This document shows, piece after piece, positions 42,573-50,157 of a stretch of DNA of 50,157 nt. The position numbers were made by a program, and so were the translations under genes. The stretch is from JBEVNR01 sp040507985. GTDB taxonomy: Bacteria; Pseudomonadota; Alphaproteobacteria; Rickettsiales; UBA6187. Each line of letters starts with the position of its first letter. The first letter of the stretch is position 1. The stretch is taken from NCBI GenBank assembly GCA_040507985.1, contig JBEVNR010000022.1, forward strand, positions 1 through 50,157, in the 5' to 3' direction. Below the pieces are notes generated by a model that worked only from the letters and a program-made list of their open reading frames with translations, was not told the DNA's origin and made no database searches.

Positions 42573-43784
42573 TTAAGCGGCAGCCGATTTGGATTCCTCA
42601 GTCGTCATTTGAGCGTTGCCCGTCGATTGTTTTTTATCGCCATCGTCGCTAAATTTGCATGCCATCCACAAAAAGACAAGCGTTGCAATAACGCAAGCGC
42701 CGAAAATAGAGAACGAGACGACATACCCGGTTTTAAAAAACACGACGCCGCCGTGATGGAAATCTTTCTTTCCTTCCGGCACGGCGTCTTGCAAGAGCGT
42801 CATCGCTTTATGTCCGAACATGTGGAAGAGTCCAAGACAAAAAAGCGTCGATCCCCATAAGAAAACCATGACCGCCAGCGCCAACATCCATTGAACGGCA
42901 GAAAGCTTTTCCGCCTTGGCGGCAATAATAATCCGCACCGCCGGAAAAGCTAAGAAAATGATAATGCTTACTACCAACGTGATCACCAAAAACGCAAGCG
43001 CGGCCTTATAGTATCCGCACATGCCGTGAGGCACGGGGCCGGCGTTCGTTACAATGCAGATGTTGGCCGTTCCTAAAATAATTTTGACGTCGGGATAGTC
43101 GATTGCGCCAAAATAGCGATAGTACAGCCATAGGGCGTAAGCGCCGCAACCGACCGTGAGCACATATATGACATTAACCCCCCAAGAAGAATAAAATTCC
43201 AAGGCATTTTTCTTTGATTCGGGCGACGGATTCTCTTCTCTGTCGTTTAGCGCGTCAGTAATCTCTTCTATAAAGTAGGAAAGTACTATGACGACGCATA
43301 TAAAGCCAAAAAACGCAACGAATGCGACGGCCACCCAATACCATTGACGATGCGTATGAGCGACTTGTAAGAAGAAGTCATGTTCACCTTTCAGTAAATC
43401 ACCCGGCATATGCAGTAGCGCGACCATCCATCCGTGATAGGCAAGCATGCATATGGACGCAGCGAGCAAGAACAGAAGTATCCAAATGTATAAGAAATTG
43501 ATCGCTATATCTTCGTCATCTCGATCGTCCTCATCGAGGCAAAAGAGATTGAAAATACTCAAACTACAAGCAGGAAGTAAAAATACTCCCATGCATATCA
43601 GTGACGCCAAGGCGTGCTTGCCATATTGGCAAGCCTGTTGTTCCAATACGGAGGCGTCAAAGGCGCAGAGATCATCTTTCACCACGCTTTTGAAATGAAC
43701 CTGATAGGTATACGCCGCATAGCCGAAAAAACCGATAAGCGTGGCCGTAAAAAGGGCCGGCGCTCCGCCAAGCAATTTTCCCAT
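42573..43784 (-). CDS. Unknown multi-pass membrane protein
   Basis: A 403-residue protein with about eight hydrophobic segments, including LFTATLIGFFGYAAYTY, SLICMGVFLLPACSLSIFNL, FLYIWILLFLLAASICMLAY, WVAVAFVAFFGFICVVIVLS, and AALAFLVITLVVSIIIFLAF. Hydrophilic loops include DEDDRDDED and DREENPSPESKKN. Several cysteines are spread across the loops. I see no transporter, enzyme or sensor motif. The gene stands alone, in an AT-richer patch between the Smr gene and kdsB, with an element end at 43967 upstream. The start is ATG 43784. Confidence 0.62.
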   Translation of the reverse strand: MGKLLGGAPALFTATLIGFFGYAAYTYQVHFKSVVKDDLCAFDASVLEQQACQYGKHALASLICMGVFLLPACSLSIFNLFCLDEDDRDDEDIAINFLYIWILLFLLAASICMLAYHGWMVALLHMPGDLLKGEHDFFLQVAHTHRQWYWVAVAFVAFFGFICVVIVLSYFIEEITDALNDREENPSPESKKNALEFYSSWGVNVIYVLTVGCGAYALWLYYRYFGAIDYPDVKIILGTANICIVTNAGPVPHGMCGYYKAALAFLVITLVVSIIIFLAFPAVRIIIAAKAEKLSAVQWMLALAVMVFLWGSTLFCLGLFHMFGHKAMTLLQDAVPEGKKDFHHGGVVFFKTGYVVSFSIFGACVIATLVFLWMACKFSDDGDKKQSTGNAQMTTEESKSAAA

Positions 43785-43966
43785 CGCGAACGCAGGAAAT
43801 CTAGACTAAAAAACTGAAATACAGTGAAGTCGAGATGTAGCAACGTTTATAAGCGGGGCGTTGCTTGTAAGCGATATGTTCTCATAGCATTACCACAAAT
43901 AAAATTAAAAAAACAATAAATTTATTATGCAGGACGACTCGCTTGCCATAACGTGCGTCCAAACAA

Positions 43967-43982
43967 TAGACCTCTTGCATAA
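43967..43982 (+). repeat. Copy of the TAGACCTCTTGCATAA element end
   Basis: Same sequence as at 27464-27479 and one mismatch from 8086-8101. Next to it AATCCGC (43981-43987) has an inverted copy GCGGATT (44034-44040), just before the kdsB start. No inverted partner of the end was found nearby. Confidence 0.62.
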
Positions 43983-44047
43983 TCCGCTCCGCCATAGTAG
44001 GCTTATGTAAGCGATCTAATGGATCATTTTAATGCGGATTCGCTATA

Positions 44048-44860
44048 ATGCCCCGTTTTTCCGTCGTCATTCCCGCCAGGTACGGTTCAAGCCGTTTTCC
44101 CGCCAAACCGCTTTACATGCTCGCCGGAAAAGCGATGATCGCCCGGGTGGCGGAAAACGCCCTGAGGGCGGCGCAAGGAATCGACGACGTAGAGGTATGC
44201 GTCGCGACGGACCATCCCGATATCGCGTCTGCCGCCAACGCCGCCGGAGCAAAGGCGATCGTCTCTAAGGCGCCGTGCGCGACCGGTTCCGACCGGGTAC
44301 GGGATGCCTGCGCCCAAATGGAAAAAATGCCGGAGTACGTCATCAACCTGCAAGGCGACGCGCCGCTTATCGGGGCGGAGGTGATTCAAAAAATTATCCG
44401 CACGCTTCTCGCGCGGCCGGACGCCGACGTCGCCACGCCGATCGCGCAGCTTAGCTGGTCGGCGCTGGACGAACTACGCGAGCGAAAGCGCGCGACTCCC
44501 TTTAGCGGCACGACCGCTCTGGTCGGAGGAAAGGATCGGCTCTTATGGTTTTCTAAAAACGTCGTTCCCGCGATGCGCCACGAAGAAAAACTCCGGCGGG
44601 AAAGCGAATTTTCTCCGGTATATCTGCATTTAGGGCTATACGGCTATCGTAGGGAAGCGCTAGAAAAATTCTCCTCCTTACCGCAAAGCCGCTACGAAAC
44701 GCTGGAGGAACTGGAGCAACTCCGTTTTCTGGAAAACGGCATGTCCATCGTTGGCGTTGCGCTTTCTCCCGGCGAATGGCCGCCCGTCTGCGGAGTCGAC
44801 ACGCCGGAGGACGCGGCAAGGGTGGAAGAAATATTGCGCGCAAGGAAACGGCAGGCATGA
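44048..44860 (+). CDS. kdsB: 3-deoxy-manno-octulosonate (KDO) cytidylyltransferase
   Basis: A 270-residue cytoplasmic enzyme that activates KDO as CMP-KDO for the LPS inner core. Family blocks are FSVVIPARYGSSRFPAKPLY, VCVATDHPDIASAANAAGAK, DRVRDACAQMEKMPEYVINL followed by QGDAPLIGAEVIQ, and HLGLYGYRREALEKFSSLP with LEQLRFLENGM. The length is slightly above the usual about 250. Start at ATG 44048 is fixed by the conserved N-terminus; TATAAT at 44044-44049 overlaps that start and there is no ribosome site, so its translation start is unusual. Confidence 0.95.
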   Translation: MPRFSVVIPARYGSSRFPAKPLYMLAGKAMIARVAENALRAAQGIDDVEVCVATDHPDIASAANAAGAKAIVSKAPCATGSDRVRDACAQMEKMPEYVINLQGDAPLIGAEVIQKIIRTLLARPDADVATPIAQLSWSALDELRERKRATPFSGTTALVGGKDRLLWFSKNVVPAMRHEEKLRRESEFSPVYLHLGLYGYRREALEKFSSLPQSRYETLEELEQLRFLENGMSIVGVALSPGEWPPVCGVDTPEDAARVEEILRARKRQA

Positions 44861-44941
44861 GTTGTTGTTATTATAGTCGATTCTGACGCGGATCGATTAT
44901 AGAAGTTCCGTGCTTTCGCGGGGATGGCGGAAGTAGGGCGC

Positions 44942-45865
44942 CTAATTATCCCCTCCTCGGCTTTGCGTCATCATGGTGCCCATGCCGCGTTCGGTGAACA
45001 CCTCGATAAGCACCGCGTGCGGCACTCGCCCGTCGACGACGTGGGCAGATTCGGTGAAGTTGTCGACGGCGTGCATGCAGGTTTCCAGCTTCGGAATCAT
45101 GCCTCCGGTGATCGTCCCGTTGCGCATCAGGCGGCGGGTTTCCGCGACGTCAAGTTCGCTGATCAGGTTCTTGTCCTTATCGAGCACGCCCGGCACGTCG
45201 GTGAGCATGATAAGCTTGCTGGCGGCCAAGGCGGCGGCGATGGCGCCGGCGGCGCTGTCGGCGTTAATGTTGTAGGTTTCGCCCTTCTCTCCCACGCCGA
45301 TGGGCGCGATGACGGGAATGACGTCGGTGTCTTCGAGAACGGTTAAAATATCCGGGCAGATAAATTGGGGCTCGCCGACGAAGCCCAAATCAAGAATTTG
45401 CTCGATGTTGGAATCCGGGTCGCTTTTCGTGCGGCGCAGCTTGCGCGCGCGAATCAGGTTGCCGTCTTTGCCCGAGATGCCTATCGCCATGCCGCCGGCG
45501 GCGCAAATGTCGCTGACGATTTGCTTATTAATGGCGCCGCACAGCACCATTTCGACGATGCCGACGGTTTCGGCGTCGGTCACGCGCAAGCCGTCGATAA
45601 ACGAGCTGCGGATTTTTAATTTTTCCAGCATCGCGCTAATTTGCGGTCCGCCCCCGTGAACGACGACGGGATTGACGCCCACATGTTTCAGCATCACCAC
45701 GTCGGCGGCGAACTTTCGCGCCAGTTCTTTGTCGCCCATGGCGCTCCCGCCATATTTAATGACGAACGTCTCGCCGGAGAATCGTTTCATGTAGGGAAGG
45801 GCCTCGGCCAGCACGTGCGCCTTTTCCATGTACGCGTTCGCGTCCGCCTCGCGATTGTTCGTCAT
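44942..45865 (-). CDS. argB: Acetylglutamate kinase
   Basis: A 307-residue cytoplasmic kinase catalysing the second step of arginine synthesis. Matching blocks: ETFVIKYGGSAMGDKELARK, VVVHGGGPQISAMLEKLKIR, GKDGNLIRARKLRR, INADSAAGAIAAALAASKLI, LTDVPGVLDKDKNLIS and NGTITGGMIPKLETCMHAVD. The N-terminal helix (about 25 residues) fits the hexameric, arginine-inhibited form. It follows engB after 17 bp with an AAGGG site, as in other alphaproteobacteria. Confidence 0.97.
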   Translation of the reverse strand: MTNNREADANAYMEKAHVLAEALPYMKRFSGETFVIKYGGSAMGDKELARKFAADVVMLKHVGVNPVVVHGGGPQISAMLEKLKIRSSFIDGLRVTDAETVGIVEMVLCGAINKQIVSDICAAGGMAIGISGKDGNLIRARKLRRTKSDPDSNIEQILDLGFVGEPQFICPDILTVLEDTDVIPVIAPIGVGEKGETYNINADSAAGAIAAALAASKLIMLTDVPGVLDKDKNLISELDVAETRRLMRNGTITGGMIPKLETCMHAVDNFTESAHVVDGRVPHAVLIEVFTERGMGTMMTQSRGGDN

Positions 45866-45882
45866 CGGCCCTTACCCTTTGG

Positions 45883-46542
45883 TTACGTCAATTTTTTGTG
45901 CGACCGCGCCGCATGCGCCAGAAGGGCGCGCAACGTTTCCGCGTTTTCTCCCGTTCTCGCGCTCGTCGCCAGCGGCGCCGCGACGCGAACTCCGCCATGG
46001 ACGGCCTCCGCCGAGGCCAGCGCCGCGTCGGTTTCGGCGCGCGTCGCCTTGTCCGATTTCGTGACGACGAACATAAGGGGAACGGATTTATCCGCCAGCC
46101 ATAACGCCAAATTTTCGTCCTCTTCGCGCACGCCGCGCCGCGCGTCAATTAAAATGCACGTCGCCGCAATGGCGTCGGTCCTGCTCGCAAAGTAGAATTC
46201 TATCAGATTTTTCCAACGAATCATCTCTTTTTTAGACGCTTTCGCATAGCCGTAGCCCGGTACGTCGACCAAATAGGCGCGGTCGCGGAGCGTAAAAAAA
46301 TTCACCTGGGCGGTGCATCCCGGAGTACCGGAGGTGCGGACGAGCTTTTTTCTGAAGGTCAACGCGTTAATCAGCGACGACTTGCCGCAATTGGATCTTC
46401 CCGCGAAAACGACGTCGGGGAAGCGTTCGATCGGCAACTGCGCGCCCGGCGTCGCCACCCCGGCCACGAAGGACGCCTGGCCCGAAAAAAGCCACCGCCC
46501 TTCTTGTATCGTTGCGCCTTCGGCGGTTTCCTCACGCTGCAT
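45883..46542 (-). CDS. engB: Ribosome biogenesis GTP-binding protein EngB/YsxC
   Basis: A 219-residue GTPase needed for ribosome assembly. G1 GRSNCGKSSLINAL, switch/G3 VDVPGYGYAKASK, G4 VVTKSDKATRAE and G5 TSARTGEN are present; the SGTPGCTAQVNFF segment is typical of the family. ATG 46542 lies 2 nt after the yidC stop, so translation is coupled to yidC. Confidence 0.95.
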   Translation of the reverse strand: MQREETAEGATIQEGRWLFSGQASFVAGVATPGAQLPIERFPDVVFAGRSNCGKSSLINALTFRKKLVRTSGTPGCTAQVNFFTLRDRAYLVDVPGYGYAKASKKEMIRWKNLIEFYFASRTDAIAATCILIDARRGVREEDENLALWLADKSVPLMFVVTKSDKATRAETDAALASAEAVHGGVRVAAPLATSARTGENAETLRALLAHAARSHKKLT

Positions 46543-46544
46543 CG

Positions 46545-48257
46545 TTACTTCGCCGCCGGCGTGCGCTTGGCGTTAAATCGGCGAAGCATGACGTATTGCT
46601 GTAAAATGGAAAGCGAGTTGCTCATCGTCCAATACAGCACCAGTCCGGCGGGAAAGCTCGCCATAAAAAAGGTGAAGATCAGGGGAAGCATGCTCATGAT
46701 TTTGCGTTGCGTTTCGTCGTTCGCCGGCGGGGCGAGCTTTTGTTGCAGGAACATCGTCACGCCCAACACGGTCGGCAGCGCCCCGACGTGCAAAAAGGCG
46801 GGAGGATACCACGCAAGCAGCCCGAAAGCGGTGAAAATATTGGTCGGGTCCGGCGCCGAGAGGTTGGTTATCCATCCGTAAAACGGCGCGTAGCGCATTT
46901 CAATCGAGGTAAGCAACACTTTATACAGGGCAAAAAACACGGGAAACTGCAAGAAAATCGGCAGACATCCCGACGTCATGGGGTTCACCTTTTCTTTCTG
47001 GTAGAGCTTCATCACCTCTTGGTTCATTTTGAGGGGATCGTGCTTCATTCGCAGGCGTATCTCTTCAAGCTGCGGATGCAATTCCTTCAGGCGGCGCATT
47101 CCCACGAACGATTTGTTCGCCAGCGGAAAAAGCAGGGTGCGAACGACAACCGTCAGGGCAATGATCGCCAACCCCATGTTGCCGGTGACGCCGCGCAGCC
47201 ACTCGAGCAATTTTAGCATCGGCTTGCTGAGGAAATACACCCATCCGAAATCAATGGCTCGATCGAACAGCGCCGCGCCCGTGTCGTCCTTCACCTTGTC
47301 GAGCGTCGCCAATTCCTTCGCCCCGGCGTACAGGGTCATGGAATATTCGCGCGTCTCCCCGGGGGCAACGGTTATTTCTTCGCTTATCGCTCCCGCTTGG
47401 GCGCGGGGGAAGCCGTCCCGGTCCGCGAAATACCGCAATTCGATATCGGCGCGCTTCGATTGGTCCGGAACGACCGCCGCCAGCCAATATTGGTCGGTCA
47501 TGCCCGTCCAACCGACGACGCCCGGCGACTCCGCTTTTCCGACGTCTTTCACGTCGTCGAAACCCATGGTTTCCAACCTGGCGTCCTTCACGGCGATCAT
47601 GCCGCTATGCACCAGCATTTGCTGCTTCTTTTTTTCGCGTTCTTCGTGCACGACGCGTTCCGTCGCGCCGTAGACGGAGAACGCGAAGGGGGAGGCCGTG
47701 TCGTTCGTCACCGCGTCGGTCACGACGAAGGCATAGCGATTTTTCATGGCGACGGTGCGGCGAACCTTGACCCCGTCTTTCTCCCACGTTAAGATGGCAG
47801 GTTTGTTCGGCGCGAGTTTCTCGTTTCCTTCGACGGTCCATAAGGCATGGCGCCCCGGAAGCTGGACGCTGTGGCCGCGTCCGGCGATAAGGCCGGATTC
47901 GACGAAAAACGTTTCCTTGTCCGGATGCAGCAGGCGCACCTTGCCGTCTTGGGGACGGTTCGCCGATTCGTCGTAATCCTTCAAATACACGTCGTCCAGA
48001 CGAAAACCTTTGGCGCTAATGCTGCCGGAGGCGGCCTCAGAGTCGAATTTCAGGCGCGGCGCGGGTTTAAGCGGCGTTTTTTTAGGCGAAACGGCGGCCT
48101 CCCGCCGTTGCTCGGCCTCGTTTTTCGCAAATCCGCCCCCGGGCGTCACGCCGTCTTTGCCGGCGGGGAAGAAATATCCCCACGCCAACATAATGGCGAC
48201 CGACAGCCCCACGGCTATCAGCATGTTGCGCAATTCGTGCGGGGCGTGATGGTGCAT
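46545..48257 (-). CDS. yidC: Membrane protein insertase YidC
   Basis: A 570-residue inner-membrane insertase. An N-terminal membrane helix (MLIAVGLSVAIMLAWGYFFP), a long periplasmic P1 domain (about residues 90-340), and the conserved C-terminal 60KD region with five membrane segments (MGLAIIALTVVVRTLLFPLA, the MTSGCLPIFLQFPVFFALYK block, and FFMASFPAGLVLYWTMSNSL) are seen. I chose ATG 48257, 2 nt after the rnpA stop; the longer frame to 48425 lies within rnpA. Confidence 0.96.
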   Translation of the reverse strand: MHHHAPHELRNMLIAVGLSVAIMLAWGYFFPAGKDGVTPGGGFAKNEAEQRREAAVSPKKTPLKPAPRLKFDSEAASGSISAKGFRLDDVYLKDYDESANRPQDGKVRLLHPDKETFFVESGLIAGRGHSVQLPGRHALWTVEGNEKLAPNKPAILTWEKDGVKVRRTVAMKNRYAFVVTDAVTNDTASPFAFSVYGATERVVHEEREKKKQQMLVHSGMIAVKDARLETMGFDDVKDVGKAESPGVVGWTGMTDQYWLAAVVPDQSKRADIELRYFADRDGFPRAQAGAISEEITVAPGETREYSMTLYAGAKELATLDKVKDDTGAALFDRAIDFGWVYFLSKPMLKLLEWLRGVTGNMGLAIIALTVVVRTLLFPLANKSFVGMRRLKELHPQLEEIRLRMKHDPLKMNQEVMKLYQKEKVNPMTSGCLPIFLQFPVFFALYKVLLTSIEMRYAPFYGWITNLSAPDPTNIFTAFGLLAWYPPAFLHVGALPTVLGVTMFLQQKLAPPANDETQRKIMSMLPLIFTFFMASFPAGLVLYWTMSNSLSILQQYVMLRRFNAKRTPAAK

Positions 48258-48259
48258 TG

Positions 48260-48646
48260 CTATCGTTCCGAGGATGATGGAAGTGTATTGGTTCCGCCGC
48301 CCTCCCGGGCAATGCGGCGGGCAAGGTAGCGGCACTCGCGCGAGATTTCGTCGAAACTCATCGTCAATATGGCATGGCGCGCGAGAAAAACGCACTCCAT
48401 TCCGAAGGCGGAGGGGGCGACGCATTCCTTGGCAAGCACCCGCAACCGCCGCTTAATGCGGTTGCGCACGACGGCACAGCCGATTTTTTTCGTCACGGTA
48501 TAGGCAAAGCGTGCGGGCTTGTCTATATGTTCCGCTTTTGCGGGAAGGGCATAGAAGAAAAGAAAGGCGCGACAGGAAATTTTCTTGCCGGCGTTCATGG
48601 CGCGTTTAACGTCCCTATGCGCCGAAATCGTCGGCGTAACGCCCAT
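48260..48646 (-). CDS. rnpA: Ribonuclease P protein component
   Basis: A 128-residue basic protein that helps RNase P RNA mature tRNA 5' ends. The signature VVRNRIKRRLRVLAKE and FAYTVTKKIGCA are present. Residues 80-115 (VFLARHAILTMSFDEISREC) fit the family C-terminal half. ATG 48646 lies 7 nt after the rpmH stop, the usual rpmH-rnpA-yidC order. Confidence 0.92.
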   Translation of the reverse strand: MGVTPTISAHRDVKRAMNAGKKISCRAFLFFYALPAKAEHIDKPARFAYTVTKKIGCAVVRNRIKRRLRVLAKECVAPSAFGMECVFLARHAILTMSFDEISRECRYLARRIAREGGGTNTLPSSSER

Positions 48647-48653
48647 AATGAGA

Positions 48654-48791
48654 TTACGCGGAGAGACGCTTGCGCCCTTTGGCGCGACGCGCGTTAATGA
48701 CGGCTCGACCGGTTTTGGTGGCCATGCGGGCGCGAAATCCGTGCTTTCTCTTGTATTTTAGGTTGGTGATTTTTCCGCACGTGATGGACAT
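48654..48791 (-). CDS. rpmH: Ribosomal protein L34 with a divergent N-terminus
   Basis: A 45-residue reading frame on the minus strand, too short for a usual gene scan. From residue 10 it is plainly L34: NLKYKRKHGFRARMATKTGR, then AVINARRAKGRKRLSA and stop. The first nine residues read MSITCGKIT, in place of the near-universal MKRTFQPS. AAGGA lies 9 nt before ATG 48791, so the start is well supported. The 7-nt gap to rnpA matches the conserved operon. A recent change at the 5' end (substitution by small indels or recombination) or a lineage trait could explain it. Confidence 0.88.
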   Translation of the reverse strand: MSITCGKITNLKYKRKHGFRARMATKTGRAVINARRAKGRKRLSA

Positions 48792-48963
48792 GGCGTATTT
48801 TCCTTAACAAAGCCTGTTCGCTGCGCCTATTGGACGCAAAGGCGAAAAATACAGAAGCCGCCGCCCGGCGTCAAGGCGTATTTTACGGACGTTTTTGCCC
48901 CGGCGGCCTTTGCCGGCGCTATTGACAACGCGCGCGCTTCGCCTATATTAGCGTTTCACGCAG

Positions 48964-49040
48964 CGGAGCGTGGCGCAGTCTGGTAGCGCATCCGGTTTGG
49001 GACCGGAGGGTCGGGAGTTCGAATCTCTCCGCTCCGACCA
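48964..49040 (+). tRNA. tRNA-Pro (anticodon TGG)
   Basis: A 77-nt cloverleaf with encoded CCA. Acceptor CGGAGCG pairs with CGCTCCG, the anticodon loop is TTTGGGA (anticodon TGG), and the T-loop is TTCGAAT. Confidence 0.95.
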
Positions 49041-49125
49041 TTTCGTCCATGCGTGCGCCTTTAAAATTTTAAATCTCCGCCAAAACTCGCTGCGACGAGG
49101 CGGAGGCTAGGATATTTTGCCATCA

Positions 49126-49202
49126 CGGGGCGTAGCGCAGCCTGGTAGCGCGCCTGGTTCGGGACCAGGAGGCCGGAGGTTCGAATCCTCTCGCCCCGAC
49201 CA
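49126..49202 (+). tRNA. tRNA-Pro (anticodon CGG)
   Basis: A 77-nt cloverleaf with encoded CCA. Acceptor CGGGGCG pairs with CGCCCCG, the anticodon loop is TTCGGGA (anticodon CGG). It is 85 bp downstream of the first tRNA-Pro; an accessory AT-rich patch begins directly after its 3' end. Confidence 0.95.
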
Positions 49203-49281
49203 TTGTTCGAACATGTATTTCTTTTTTATAACAGGTTTCTCTGTTAATTATCTCGATTGATGACAGAGTGGATTTGAACGA

Positions 49282-49656
49282 ATGGATTACATCCGGCTTA
49301 TTTCAGCGGCAAGAATTGGTGGTATTGTGGGCAGTTTGCTTACAACGCTTGTTCAAGCATGGCTTTCTAATAAGCAGCGTTTGGATGATAGGAATTTTCA
49401 GGAAAAAAAAGAGGCGTATGTAGGGTATTTAGATGCTGCTCACAACAGCGAAGTCCAAAGAACGCTTGAGTCAGTCCAGAAGTGGGGATATTGGGAAAAT
49501 AGATGTGAATTGGTTGGATCACTTGCTGTTATTAAACTGGCTCATGAAATAAGGGAGACAAATCCAGTTGACGGGATGATGCATCCTAATCGTCCTGATG
49601 TAATCCGAAAACTCAAACAGGCCATGCGAAAAGATTTGGGCGTTCACATAAGTTGA
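49282..49656 (+). CDS. Unknown small membrane-anchored protein
   Basis: A 124-residue protein with one N-terminal hydrophobic segment (LISAARIGGIVGSLLTTLVQ), then a helical part (AWLSNKQRLDDRNFQEKKEA, HNSEVQRTLESVQKWGYWEN). Not recognised. Its stop is 6 nt before the toxin-like gene's ATG at 49663, so they are likely cotranscribed. It does not resemble a known antitoxin (no clear DNA-binding motif), so a toxin-antitoxin role is uncertain. GC is low compared with the core. Confidence 0.62.
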   Translation: MDYIRLISAARIGGIVGSLLTTLVQAWLSNKQRLDDRNFQEKKEAYVGYLDAAHNSEVQRTLESVQKWGYWENRCELVGSLAVIKLAHEIRETNPVDGMMHPNRPDVIRKLKQAMRKDLGVHIS

Positions 49657-49662
49657 ATTGTT

Positions 49663-50046
49663 ATGCAAAAAGACTTCGACGGCTGGATCGTTCAGAAAAA
49701 GAAAGCGCACCATGCACATGAACGCCCTATGTTCAAAGAGCGCGAGGTATGGTGGTGCGGTCTTGGTGCGAATGTCGGTGATGAACAGGACGGCAAAGGC
49801 CAATCATTCTCGCGGCCGGTCTTGGTACTCAAGAAATTCAATCGGAATATATTCATTGGAATACCACTAAGCACCCAGCTTAAAGATAAGCCGTATTATT
49901 ATAAATTTCATTTCAAAGGCATAGAGCAGTCTTTGATTTTATCCCAAATACGCTTGATGGATGCCAAGCGTTTTAGAGACAAGATGGGAGATGTGCCATC
50001 ACATGAAATGGAAAAGATAAAAGAAAGGCTCTTGACTAGCGCCTAG
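49663..50046 (+). CDS. MazF/PemK-like toxin family protein
   Basis: A 127-residue protein resembling the MazF/PemK mRNA interferase fold: the motif REVWWCGLGANVGDEQDGKG, then SRPVLVLKKFNRNIFIGIPL (the conserved RPVLVL strand), and LILSQIRLMDAKRFRDKMG (the SQIR motif typical of MazF). In active members this fold cuts RNA. No canonical antitoxin gene lies just upstream or downstream in the window. An IS1595-type gene starts 23 bp downstream. Confidence 0.78.
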   Translation: MQKDFDGWIVQKKKAHHAHERPMFKEREVWWCGLGANVGDEQDGKGQSFSRPVLVLKKFNRNIFIGIPLSTQLKDKPYYYKFHFKGIEQSLILSQIRLMDAKRFRDKMGDVPSHEMEKIKERLLTSA

Positions 50047-50069
50047 ACTAGCCGATATAAGGAAAGTCT

Positions 50070-50157
50070 ATGAGCAACAGGCATTTGAACGAGTACGGGA
50101 TCAAAAAAATTCTGCGTTATTTTTGCTCGGATATATGCGCGAGCAAAACGGCGGAAC
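50070..50157 (+). CDS. IS1595-type transposase, 5' end cut by the window
   Basis: The ATG at 50070 with AAGGAAAG just upstream starts an open frame running off the window. Its 29 visible residues (NEYGIKKILRYFCSDICASK, then TAE) look like the N-terminal helical DNA-binding part of IS1595/ISXO2-type transposases. The catalytic domain is not visible. Confidence 0.6.
   Translation, partial: MSNRHLNEYGIKKILRYFCSDICASKTAE

Noticed and set aside
48260..48425. N-terminal extension of yidC
   Set aside because: It lies in another frame within rnpA; the yidC membrane helix begins soon after ATG 48257.
48792..48963. Replication origin near rpmH
   Set aside because: In many bacteria oriC lies by rpmH-rnpA, but I see no dnaA gene and no cluster of DnaA boxes here.

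Overview
The window looks like a piece of chromosome from a flagellated, Gram-negative alphaproteobacterium. The gene order rpmH-rnpA-yidC-engB-argB, a STAS-cheY-cheA-cheW run, an initiator tRNA with A29:U41, and an AspRS with an RSPGEFYQLD-type motif 2 all fit that group; kdsB shows an LPS-bearing outer membrane. GC content is moderate to high in the housekeeping genes and clearly lower in the accessory patches (1-640, 8240-9500, 31800-33250, 36140-38060, 42360-44040, 49200-50050). I cannot name the genus.

Layout. 1-2043 is the decayed 3' part of what looks like a defence island: a frameshifted HEPN-type gene fused to the 3' half of a helicase-nuclease gene that has itself lost helicase sequence. 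2409-6760 holds the initiator tRNA, aspS, a UbiH-type monooxygenase and metF. 6987-7914 is a FlgJ/FlgN flagellar pair. 8086-9472 is an IS-like unit whose only gene is an unknown membrane protein. 9628-12022 holds ndk, a HEAT-like protein and two prepilin-like proteins. 12003-22067 is a chaperone-usher-like fimbrial locus (usher, chaperone, major subunit on the minus strand; two further subunits divergently on the plus strand) bracketed by phosphorelay genes: an HPt protein on one side, a response regulator and a hybrid kinase on the other. 22148-23473 is an orphan sugar-type binding protein. 23674-27460 is a STAS-CheY-CheA-CheW operon ending in a small Cys-rich secreted protein. 27485-31801 holds folD, copB, a small unknown gene, coaD, an unknown protein and a BioC-like methyltransferase. 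31806-32092 is a nested inverted-repeat element. 33249-36135 is fliS-fliD. 36504-37772 is an ORFan. 38067-41835 is a three-gene kinase/receiver module. 41832-44860 holds an Smr protein, a multi-pass membrane ORFan and kdsB. 44942-48791 is argB-engB-yidC-rnpA-rpmH on the minus strand. 48964-50157 has two tRNA-Pro genes followed by an AT-rich accessory patch with a MazF/PemK-like toxin and the start of an IS1595-type transposase.

How it fits together: the core is ordinary translation, cofactor and envelope metabolism, broken up by surface-appendage genes (flagellum, fimbriae, pseudopilins) and phosphorelay genes that may control them. Accessory genes sit next to short inverted repeats flanked by TA, pointing to small transposable elements as the main source of new sequence here. 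The most unusual items are the cargo-only IS-like unit at 8086-9472, the fimbrial locus with a non-classical usher, and the broken HEPN/helicase-nuclease remnant.
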